Below are positions 54,873-64,000 of a stretch of 64,000 nucleotides of DNA, piece after piece. How positions within the stretch are numbered: the first letter of the stretch is position 1; each line of letters starts with the position of its first letter. The notes under the pieces are model-generated. The model was given only the letters and a program-made list of their open reading frames with translations, was not told the origin of the DNA and searched no databases. Source of the stretch: Aliitabrizicola sp041905595 (GTDB lineage Bacteria; Pseudomonadota; Alphaproteobacteria; Rhodobacterales; Rhodobacteraceae); contig JAYRKT010000008.1 of NCBI GenBank assembly GCA_041905595.1, positions 70,710 through 134,709 of the forward strand, read 5' to 3'. Both the position numbers and the translations under genes were made by a program.

Positions 54873-55646
54873 ATGCAGATCACCATCACGCTTGACCGTC
54901 CGGACGAGGGGCCGCGTTCCGGCCCTGTGACGGTCGGCTGGTTCCTGACCGAGGACAAGGGCGCGGTGCTGTTCGATGCGCCGGAGCGGCTGGTGTCGCG
55001 CGGGGTGCAGAGAAACCACGCCAAGTCGGCCTCTCGTTGCCCGGCGGTGATCCAGATGGAAAGCCGCTATTTCGTGGTGAACTGCCCCTACGACCTGCAT
55101 CTGGGGTTTCAGCGGGACGACAAAGGCAAGCCGCAATTGGTGAACCGGGCCGGTGCCGCTGGCGCGGTGCGGGCGTCGAAGCTTGGGCCGCTGCTGACCC
55201 TCGTGCCCGAGGTTGAATGGCGGTACGCGGATCGCCCGACAATCCAGCTGGCACTGCCCTACTGCTTCATTGCGGACGAACCCCTGTGGATCACGCAGAT
55301 CGGCTGCTTCGCCCATTATCGTCCCGATCCGCTGCCGGGTACGATCTTTGGCGGGCGTTTCCCGATCAATGTCTGGCCCCGGCCCCTTATGTGGGCGTTC
55401 GAATGGCATGACACGACGAAGGACATCGTGCTGCGGCGGGGCGAGCCCCTGTTCTATGTCCAGTTCGAAGCGGAGGGTCCGGATCGCGCCATCCAGCTGG
55501 TCGAGGCCGAGCGGACGGCTGAGCTGAAGGAGTACATGGACAAGATCGGCGGCGTGGTGAACTACGTGAACCAGACCTTCAGCCTGTTCAAGGCCGCCGA
55601 GGCGATCCGGCCGCCGAAGCTTCTGAAACGCAGGGAGCGGGAGTGA
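54873..55646 (+). CDS. Protein of unknown family downstream of cutC
   Basis: 257 residues, soluble, no signal peptide. It is rich in Trp, Pro and Tyr; the most distinctive text is GGRFPINVWPRPLMWAFEW near residue 165 and GGVVNYVNQTFSLFKAAEA near 235. Five cysteines are scattered without a metal pattern. I do not recognise the family. ACGGAGGG precedes the ATG. The next gene starts GTGA inside its stop, so this protein and the TolB-like propeller are made together. Confidence 0.7.
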   Translation: MQITITLDRPDEGPRSGPVTVGWFLTEDKGAVLFDAPERLVSRGVQRNHAKSASRCPAVIQMESRYFVVNCPYDLHLGFQRDDKGKPQLVNRAGAAGAVRASKLGPLLTLVPEVEWRYADRPTIQLALPYCFIADEPLWITQIGCFAHYRPDPLPGTIFGGRFPINVWPRPLMWAFEWHDTTKDIVLRRGEPLFYVQFEAEGPDRAIQLVEAERTAELKEYMDKIGGVVNYVNQTFSLFKAAEAIRPPKLLKRRERE

Positions 55647-56476
55647 GGAGCTTCCTTGAGATATACGAGATTGCGACCGGACTAACCCGCCTTGTCCTGG
55701 CGACCGAGCGGCTGGTCGAGGCGCCGAACTGGCATCCGGACGGGTGGTTTCTGGTCAATAGCGATCGCCGGCTGTTCCGTGTGCCGACGGAGAAGCCCGA
55801 ACTGATCCCGCTCGACAGCGGTGACGCCATCCGCTGCAACAACGACCACGGGTTTTCGCCGGACGGGCGGCAGATCTGGTTCTCGTCCCACACGGAGCGT
55901 GGCGCGGAGATATACCGGATGCCAGTGGGCGGCGGAAACCCCCGGCCTGTCACGGACAAGGCGCCGTCCTGGTGGCATGGCATATCTCGCGATGGACGGT
56001 GGATCACCTATGCGGCGGCGCGCGAGAACCGGATCGTCGATATCTGCCTGTGCCCCGCCGAAGGCGGCGAGGAGCGGCGCCTGACCTTCGGCGAGGGGCA
56101 CAGCGACGGGCCGGACTTCAGCGCGGACGGCGAGTGGATCTGGTACAATTGCGACCGTACGGGGCATGCGCAAATCTGGCGGGTCCGGCCGGATGGCACC
56201 GGCCATGAACAGGTCTTTGCCGACGAGTTCGTGAACTGGTTTCCGCATCCCTCGCCGGATGGCCGCCACGTGCTCTACCTCGCCTATCCGCCCGGCACCG
56301 AGGGTCATCCCCGCGACCTGCCGGTGGCGTTGATGCTGATGCAACCGGACGGAACAGATCGCAGGATCGTGGCGCGGTTCAACGGAGGGCAGGGCACGAT
56401 CAACACACCCTGCTGGGCCCCGGACGGCTCGGCCTTCGCCTATATGCGTTACGCTCCGGTCCAGTCCGCTGGCTGA
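55643..56476 (+). CDS. TolB-like beta-propeller protein, cytoplasmic
   Basis: 277 residues built of PD40/TolB repeats: WHPDGWFLVNSDRRLFRVP, FSPDGRQIWFSSHTERGAEIYRM, FSADGEWIWYNCDRTGHAQIWRV, SPDGRHVLYLAYP and WAPDGSAFAYMRYAP, about six blades. Unlike TolB it has no signal peptide and no N-terminal anticodon-like domain, so it should stay in the cytoplasm. Propellers of this type may bind ligands or have lyase or peptidase-associated roles; none can be named. The start GTG at 55643 overlaps the preceding stop. Confidence 0.83.
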   Translation: MRSFLEIYEIATGLTRLVLATERLVEAPNWHPDGWFLVNSDRRLFRVPTEKPELIPLDSGDAIRCNNDHGFSPDGRQIWFSSHTERGAEIYRMPVGGGNPRPVTDKAPSWWHGISRDGRWITYAAARENRIVDICLCPAEGGEERRLTFGEGHSDGPDFSADGEWIWYNCDRTGHAQIWRVRPDGTGHEQVFADEFVNWFPHPSPDGRHVLYLAYPPGTEGHPRDLPVALMLMQPDGTDRRIVARFNGGQGTINTPCWAPDGSAFAYMRYAPVQSAG

Positions 56477-56483
56477 CGATCAC

Positions 56484-57248
56484 ATGGAAGACCGCCTCTA
56501 CACCGACGCGACGCTTGTCCAATTCTACGATCTGGAGAATGGCTGGGCCCCGGACACGACCTTCTGCGCTGGTCTGGCTCGCACTGCGCGGTCCGTCCTT
56601 GATCTTGGCTGCGGGACCGGACTTCTGGCCGCCGGGATCGCGGAGGAAGGTGAGCGCCGGGTGGTCGGTGTCGACCCGGCCCATGCGATGCTGAAAGTTG
56701 CCCGATCCCGTCCGGGCGGAGACCGGGTGCGTTGGGTCGAAGCCCCGGCGCAGACCGTGCGCCTTGGGGAGAGGTTCGATCTGGTCGTGCTGACGGGTCA
56801 TGCCTTTCAAGTCTTTCTGACCGAAGCAGACCGTCGCGCCGTCCTGCAAACGATCCGGGAACACCTTGCGCCGGGAGGACGGTTCATCTTCGACACCCGC
56901 AATCCTTTGGTCGAGGAGTGGCGGGAATGGACACCAGAGCAATCACAGCGGGTGGTCGATCATCCGACGCTTGGGCCGGTCCGGGCCTGGAATGATGTCG
57001 AAAAGGACGAAGCGACAGGCATCGTAACCTACGGCACCTTTTATGCTCCTGCCTCGGGCGACGCCGTGCTGACCGCACGATCACAGATCGCCTTTCCCTC
57101 CCGAGAGGAATTGGAGCGGCTGCTGGCAGAGGCGGGACTGGTCGTGGCGGACTGGTTCGGCGACTGGCAGGGTGGCCCAATTGGTGCGGACCAACCGGAG
57201 ATCATTGTCTTCGGTACCCTTGCAGGGCCGGTCGGGCCGGGCGACTGA
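56484..57248 (+). CDS. Class I SAM-dependent methyltransferase
   Basis: 254 residues. Motif I is SVLDLGCGTGLLAAGIAEEG (about 33-52), then VVGVDPAHAMLKVAR and RFDLVVLTGHAFQVFL; after LAPGGRFIFDTRN comes a lid-like beta region typical of this small-molecule or protein methyltransferase group (Methyltransf_25-like). The substrate is unknown. It starts seven bases after the TolB-like gene, so it closes the run kinase-cutC-unknown-propeller-methyltransferase, which ends in a strong terminator. Confidence 0.86.
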   Translation: MEDRLYTDATLVQFYDLENGWAPDTTFCAGLARTARSVLDLGCGTGLLAAGIAEEGERRVVGVDPAHAMLKVARSRPGGDRVRWVEAPAQTVRLGERFDLVVLTGHAFQVFLTEADRRAVLQTIREHLAPGGRFIFDTRNPLVEEWREWTPEQSQRVVDHPTLGPVRAWNDVEKDEATGIVTYGTFYAPASGDAVLTARSQIAFPSREELERLLAEAGLVVADWFGDWQGGPIGADQPEIIVFGTLAGPVGPGD

Positions 57249-57265
57249 TGAATCAGAAATGCAAA

Positions 57266-57291
57266 GGGGGAAGGGCCTAAGCCCTTCCCCC
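57266..57291. terminator. Terminator between methyltransferase and clpB
   Basis: GGGGGAAGGGC and GCCCTTCCCCC form a perfect 11-bp stem around CTAA. It serves the convergent methyltransferase and clpB genes; AAA on the left gives a U-run for clpB. Confidence 0.85.
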
Positions 57292-57312
57292 CCAACAAGG
57301 ATCAGTCCGCGA

Positions 57313-59925
<2,613 letters not shown>

Positions 59926-59999
59926 CGGCAAGTCTCCCTTTCTCAGCGCCAGATCGCGGTCCGCCCTTCATAGGCACGGCCCGCCTGGCCTCGGTTCCG

Positions 60000-60028
60000 A
60001 TGTGGGAGGCCGCCTGCATCCCCGCAAG
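60000..60028 (-). promoter_or_regulatory. Candidate RpoH promoter of clpB
   Basis: On the minus strand CTTG (complement of 60025-60028) is followed after 18 bases by CCCACAT (complement of 60000-60006). The -35 and spacing fit the heat-shock consensus seen before dnaK; the -10 deviates at two positions. It lies about 75 bases before the clpB start. Confidence 0.4.
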
Positions 60029-60147
60029 GCCCGTATAACGCTGCATTGCCGAAAAATTGCGGGACTTCCGGTCGACACGGATGCAACCCGGCTGGACAGG
60101 CATTCGGGCCCGTGCCAGCCTCTGCCGCCTTTCATCAGGATCCCCGG

Positions 60148-61458
60148 ATGCGCCGTCTTTTCTCCGTCTTCATGTTTCTTTTCGCCATGGCGGGGATCGT
60201 TGTGCTCGGGCTGGGGACGGCGTTTCTTCAGAAAGAGCCTCTAATTCCCGCGATGGCCGCGCCAAGTCCCGCCGACGTGACGGCGGCGCGCAAGGTTGTC
60301 CATCGGATCCGGGCAGCGACCGAGGAGGAAGATCCAGCGCACAAGCCGGTGGCGATTTCGGTTGCAGAGCTGGAATCCGTGATGCGGCTTGGCGCCCGGG
60401 TCACGCCCGGTCTGAGATCAAATGCGCAGGTCGAGGGCGATGAGGTCGTTGCCACGGTGTCGATCCCCTTGCCGTGGATCAGCGGCCAGCGCTGGCTGAA
60501 CCTGCGCGCAGTGATCCCTCCGTTCGACGGCGCCTTTGCCGTGTCATCGGTTACCGTTGGCGGACGAAGCCTGCCTCCGGACACGGCGCTGTCCCTTGGG
60601 CGGCTGGCCGCGAACCTGATCCTTGGCGGCAAGGCAGGAGGCCAGATCCTGGACAGCGCCCAGTCTATGCAGATCAAGGGGGACAAGATGGTTTTTGCCC
60701 TGAGGCTTGATCGCGAAGGGCGGGGAGAGGTGATCGGTGGCCTCTTTGGCGCGCTTCGCCAAGGGGAAATGCCGCCTGCCGAACGGATCGACGCCTATTA
60801 CCGCATGATCCGGCAGGCGATGGACGAGGGCACCCTGCCGATCTCGGGCAGCTTCCTGCCACACTTGCGCTTCACGCTTGAGGCGGCGCTCGCAAACGCG
60901 ACAGACAAGACCGCCGCTGACGAATTCACCGCCGCAATCTTCGGCCTGACCAAGGCCTGCGGCGCGCGGGATTTCGCCGTGATCGTCGGCCGGCTTGCCG
61001 ATGGCAGCCTCGACGATTTCGGAACGTGGAAGCAAACCTGCAATCGGGTCACTCTGGCGGGCCGGGTCGACTCTCGCCTCCATTTCGTCACGGCAGCTGC
61101 GATCAAGGCGGCAGGCAACCGGGGTCTTGCGGTCTCGATGGGCGAATTCAAGGAGTTGTTCGACCAGCGCAAGGGCGGCAGCAACTTCGATTTCACCGAC
61201 ATTGCGGCCGACAATTCAGGCATTCGCCTTTCGGACATGTTCATGTCGGCGCCGCTGGCGGCCTGGCCGGCTTTGATCGGGCGCATGGGCTCCGAGGAGG
61301 ACTTCCTGGCATCATATGAGGGGCTGCCGTCGCCCATCCCCGACAAGGAATTCCGCGCGATCTATGGCGACATCAATTCACCCGCCTATACGGCGATGAT
61401 CGCCGACATCGAAAGCCGCATCAGCCGCACGCGACTGCACGCGACGCCCCCCGGCTGA
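60148..61458 (+). CDS. Uncharacterised membrane-anchored protein
   Basis: 436 residues. A single N-terminal hydrophobic segment (MRRLFSVFMFLFAMAGIVVLGLGTAF) acts as anchor or signal, so the rest is periplasmic. The middle part (about 60-200) reads like a beta-rich domain, the C-terminal half (GTLPISGSFLPHLRFTLEAAL..., KGGSNFDFTDIAADNSGIRL) like a helical one with two cysteines. No catalytic motif is recognised. It is divergent from clpB and precedes msrPQ by 155 bases. The ATG at 60148 is chosen because it starts right at the hydrophobic segment. Confidence 0.75.
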   Translation: MRRLFSVFMFLFAMAGIVVLGLGTAFLQKEPLIPAMAAPSPADVTAARKVVHRIRAATEEEDPAHKPVAISVAELESVMRLGARVTPGLRSNAQVEGDEVVATVSIPLPWISGQRWLNLRAVIPPFDGAFAVSSVTVGGRSLPPDTALSLGRLAANLILGGKAGGQILDSAQSMQIKGDKMVFALRLDREGRGEVIGGLFGALRQGEMPPAERIDAYYRMIRQAMDEGTLPISGSFLPHLRFTLEAALANATDKTAADEFTAAIFGLTKACGARDFAVIVGRLADGSLDDFGTWKQTCNRVTLAGRVDSRLHFVTAAAIKAAGNRGLAVSMGEFKELFDQRKGGSNFDFTDIAADNSGIRLSDMFMSAPLAAWPALIGRMGSEEDFLASYEGLPSPIPDKEFRAIYGDINSPAYTAMIADIESRISRTRLHATPPG

Positions 61459-61613
61459 CCGGCCTTTGCGGCGAGCAAGGGCCACTGCTCCACTTTCCGT
61501 GAACGGACTTTACCAATCGTGACGGAAGAAACTGTGCATCCGCGTAAACTCAATCCCGCTTGGTGCGTATTGGATATGGACAGAAGCCGGTTGTCGGCAG
61601 GCAGGAGAGCGAG

Positions 61614-62534
61614 ATGCGTCATCGGGGCGGGAATGATCTGAGATGGTCCGATGTGACCGACAGGGCGGTTTGGCTGAACCGTCGTCAGCTGATCGCAGGT
61701 GCGGCAGCGGTCGGTCTTTCCGGGCCGGCGGCGGCAGGCCTCACCGCCGCGCCAAGCCCCCTGTCGACCCAGGAAAAGCCGAACACGCTCGAGGAGATAA
61801 CCAGCTACAACAATTTCTACGAATTCGGCACGGGTAAGGAGGACCCTGCCGAATATGCGAGCGCGCTGACCGTCGATCCCTGGTCGGTCCAGATCGATGG
61901 GTTGGTCGACAGGCCCGGAACCTATCCGCTCGACGACATTCTCAAGGGCGTCTCGCTGGAAGAGCGGATCTACCGTTTCCGCTGCGTCGAGGCCTGGGCG
62001 ATGGTCATCCCCTGGATTGGTTTCCCGCTGTCATCCCTCCTCGATCGGGTCGGCGTCCAGTCCGGGGCGAAATACGTGGCATTCGAGACTCTCCTGCGTC
62101 CTGACGAAATGCGGGGGCAGCGCAGCGCGATTCTCGACTGGCCCTACCGCGAGGGACTGCGGCTGGACGAAGCGATGCATCCCCTGACGATTCTCGCCAC
62201 CGGTCTTTATGGCGAAGAGATGCCGAAGCAGAACGGCGCCCCGATCCGGCTGGTCGTTCCCTGGAAGTATGGCTTCAAGTCGATCAAGAGCATCGTGAAG
62301 ATCAGCCTTGTCGCCCGCCAGCCCGAGACGACCTGGAACGCCATGGGTCCGGACGAATATGGTTTCTACGCCAATGTGAATCCAGACGTTGACCATCCCC
62401 GCTGGAGCCAGGCGTCCGAGCGTCGGATCGGTGCGGGCCTGTTCTCCAGCCGTCAGCAGACCGTGATCTTCAACGGCTACGGCGACCAGGTTGCAGATCT
62501 GTACAAGGGCATGAACCTGGCGAAGTTCTACTGA
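61614..62534 (+). CDS. msrP: Methionine sulfoxide reductase catalytic subunit MsrP
   Basis: 306 residues, molybdoenzyme of the sulfite-oxidase fold (formerly YedY). A twin-arginine signal NRRQLIAGAAAVGLSGPAAAG exports the folded protein to the periplasm. The molybdenum-binding Cys is in YRFRCVEAWAMVIPW; YNNFYEFGTGKEDP near the mature start and VPWKYGFKSIKSIVKI are family signatures. It repairs oxidised methionines in periplasmic proteins with electrons from MsrQ. AGGAGAGCGAG precedes the ATG. msrQ starts on the same TGATG. Confidence 0.96.
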   Translation: MRHRGGNDLRWSDVTDRAVWLNRRQLIAGAAAVGLSGPAAAGLTAAPSPLSTQEKPNTLEEITSYNNFYEFGTGKEDPAEYASALTVDPWSVQIDGLVDRPGTYPLDDILKGVSLEERIYRFRCVEAWAMVIPWIGFPLSSLLDRVGVQSGAKYVAFETLLRPDEMRGQRSAILDWPYREGLRLDEAMHPLTILATGLYGEEMPKQNGAPIRLVVPWKYGFKSIKSIVKISLVARQPETTWNAMGPDEYGFYANVNPDVDHPRWSQASERRIGAGLFSSRQQTVIFNGYGDQVADLYKGMNLAKFY

Positions 62535-63175
62535 TGTCGCCCGTCGACACGGTCAATCGCCACCTAAGGCAGGTCCCCCCGGCAGCTGCCTATGCCTTGG
62601 GCCTTCTTCCGCTTGGCTGGCTGGTCTGGCGCACCGTTGCTGGGGATCTCGGGGTCGACCCGGTCAGGACGCTGGAACACCGTCTGGGGTTGCTGGCGCT
62701 GCAATTCCTGATCGCAGGACTCTGCGTCACACCCCTGCGCAGATGGTTCGGCCTGAACCTGATCCGCTACCGGCGGGCGCTCGGCCTGATCGCCTTTCTC
62801 TATGCCGTGCTTCACCTTTTGGTCTGGCTTGCACTCGACCTGCAGTTCCGATGGGCCGAAATCGGCACAGATCTTACCCGCCGACCCTACATCATCGTCG
62901 GGATGCTGGCATTCGTTCTCATGGTGCCGCTGGCCGTGACGTCGAACGATGTATCGTTGCGGCGGATGGGGGCGGCCGGATGGCGACGGCTACATCAACT
63001 CGTCTATGTGCTGGTGCCGCTGGCGGCGCTGCATTTCCTGATGGTGGTGAAAGCCTGGCCATGGGAGCCGATCCTGTATCTGGCCGCCGCGGTCGGATTG
63101 GTGGCGGTGCGGGCGCTCTGGATTCGCCGCTTTGCAGCAAGCAGCTTCGTCCGCTGGCGCCACGGGCACGAATGA
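62534..63175 (+). CDS. msrQ: Heme-binding membrane subunit MsrQ
   Basis: 213 residues with about six membrane helices, formerly YedZ. It carries b-type heme and passes quinol-derived electrons to MsrP. His residues suited to heme ligation lie in LEHRLGLLALQFL, YAVLHLLVWLALD and WRRLHQLVYVLVPLAALHFL; RRALGLIAFLY and TSNDVSLRRMG are family text. It overlaps msrP by one base (TGATG). The gene is the last before the rRNA operon and no terminator is evident after it. Confidence 0.95.
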   Translation: MSPVDTVNRHLRQVPPAAAYALGLLPLGWLVWRTVAGDLGVDPVRTLEHRLGLLALQFLIAGLCVTPLRRWFGLNLIRYRRALGLIAFLYAVLHLLVWLALDLQFRWAEIGTDLTRRPYIIVGMLAFVLMVPLAVTSNDVSLRRMGAAGWRRLHQLVYVLVPLAALHFLMVVKAWPWEPILYLAAAVGLVAVRALWIRRFAASSFVRWRHGHE

Positions 63176-63682
63176 TGCGAAATGTCGTCCCGCATTGTGT
63201 CGGAAACTGCGCGAACCCCTAGATTTTGAGCAATCAATGTGCCGCCGGAAAAAAATGTCATCTTTCTGTTTTTTTCCTCTTGCGGCCCGCAGCGTGCCTC
63301 CGTAAATAGCCCCTCACCGAAGCGGCAGACGCTGCAACGGTGGCCGAGACGAAGCGTGCAAGCGCAGAAATCGGCGGGAAATTCTGGAGCGAAGTTGGTC
63401 GGGTGCACCAAGTAAGATTGGTGGGTCCGGTTGATTTTTGTCTCTGTGCTCTTTGACATTGCGATTTATGAAGGGATATGCGGGCGGTTTGGTCGTTTCG
63501 GCGACGATCGTTTGCATATCGGTCCACTAGGCGTAAGCCGATGATGTGGATGTCAGCTTCACTGTCTTGTGGGTCACGTTTCCTGTAAGGGAACTTGGCA
63601 CATGGACAGAGACTGGACCTATCCGTGACGGATGGGTCAGATGTGCGAAGGTTCGACGTCAAGGATAGCACTTCGGTGCTTT
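63176..63682 (+). promoter_or_regulatory. rRNA operon promoter and leader region
   Basis: No gene lies in these 507 bases. A good promoter is TTGCGG (63280-63285), 17 bases, TAAATA (63303-63308). Before it lies an A/T-rich block (63247-63278) that could be an UP element, and after the -10 comes GCCCCTC, a GC-rich discriminator of the kind linked to stringent control. The leader then holds a boxA and, just before 16S, a small hairpin AGCAC-TTCG-GTGCT (63667-63680). Confidence 0.7.
63447..63458 (+). promoter_or_regulatory. boxA antitermination site in the rrn leader
   Basis: TGCTCTTTGACA differs from the boxA consensus TGCTCTTTAACA at one base. It binds NusB/S10 and lets polymerase pass through untranslated rRNA. 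It lies about 230 bases before 16S, in an AT-rich leader part. Confidence 0.75.

Positions 63683-64000
<318 letters not shown>

Overview
The window is a contiguous, gene-dense, GC-rich stretch of chromosome from an alphaproteobacterium of the order Rhodobacterales (Rhodobacter/Paracoccus relatives). Four things support this: the 16S rRNA start at the right edge, the petP-petR and petABC (fbc) genes, RpoH-type promoters of the CTTG-N18-CTTATAT kind, and the short zinc-free form of L36. The genus cannot be fixed from the sequence alone. Almost everything is core metabolism and housekeeping. I see no insertion sequence, prophage, integrase, CRISPR array or replication origin.

Layout. 0-2.6 kb: the start of kdsB, cysQ, an ABC-2 polysaccharide-type permease and alkB. 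2.6-8.2 kb: heat-shock operon dnaK-dnaJ, a lone two-domain arsA and tRNA-Leu(CAG). 8.3-17.6 kb: an NDUFA9-like reductase, uppP, then gltD and gltB (glutamate synthase) with two small genes between them. 17.6-25 kb: an HxlR-SCP2 regulator, a methyltransferase flanked by 14-bp repeats, DUF1269 protein, mtgA, a GST, queG, a dimethylargininase-like hydrolase and a DUF4405 membrane protein. 25-29 kb: ilvE, a secreted lipase-like hydrolase and the regulators petP-petR. 29-33 kb: a histone-deacetylase-like hydrolase, xseB, ispA and dxs, all tightly packed. 33-39.5 kb: two GSTs, an epimerase, amn, an HU protein, a WYL regulator and aroC. 39.5-43 kb: a TPP-riboswitch-controlled thiBPQ operon whose ATPase gene thiQ is frameshifted. 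43-45.7 kb: petABC (cytochrome bc1). 45.9-48 kb: a GST, a PaiB-like flavoprotein, rpmJ and tRNA-Val(GAC). 48-53 kb: N-formylglutamate amidohydrolase, dinB, a membrane cNMP-domain protein, SPFH-NfeD-lipoprotein, pyrF. 53-57.3 kb: ROK kinase, cutC, a protein of unknown family, a TolB-like propeller and a methyltransferase in one run. 57.3-63.2 kb: clpB, an unknown membrane-anchored protein, msrP-msrQ. 63.2-64 kb: rrn promoter, leader and the first part of 16S rRNA.

How genes work together. DnaK, DnaJ and ClpB form the disaggregation machinery, with candidate sigma-32 promoters before dnaK and clpB. GltB and GltD assimilate ammonia. IspA and Dxs feed isoprenoids, and UppP recycles their undecaprenyl product for cell-wall synthesis, where MtgA polymerises glycan. 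PetA, PetB and PetC build the bc1 complex, and PetP/PetR are its known regulators in Rhodobacter capsulatus. ThiBPQ imports thiamine under TPP control. MsrPQ repairs oxidised periplasmic methionines. Translational coupling by ATGA, GTGA or TGATG overlaps is frequent.

Limits. No homology search was possible. Family calls rest on motifs and recalled family features, and promoter and operator calls are pattern-based. I did not find a convincing new biological system. The best leads are the thiQ frameshift beneath an intact riboswitch, the repeat-flanked methyltransferase, the split inverted repeat before gltD, a short repeat placed just before two start codons, and the unexplained cutC-unknown-propeller-methyltransferase run.
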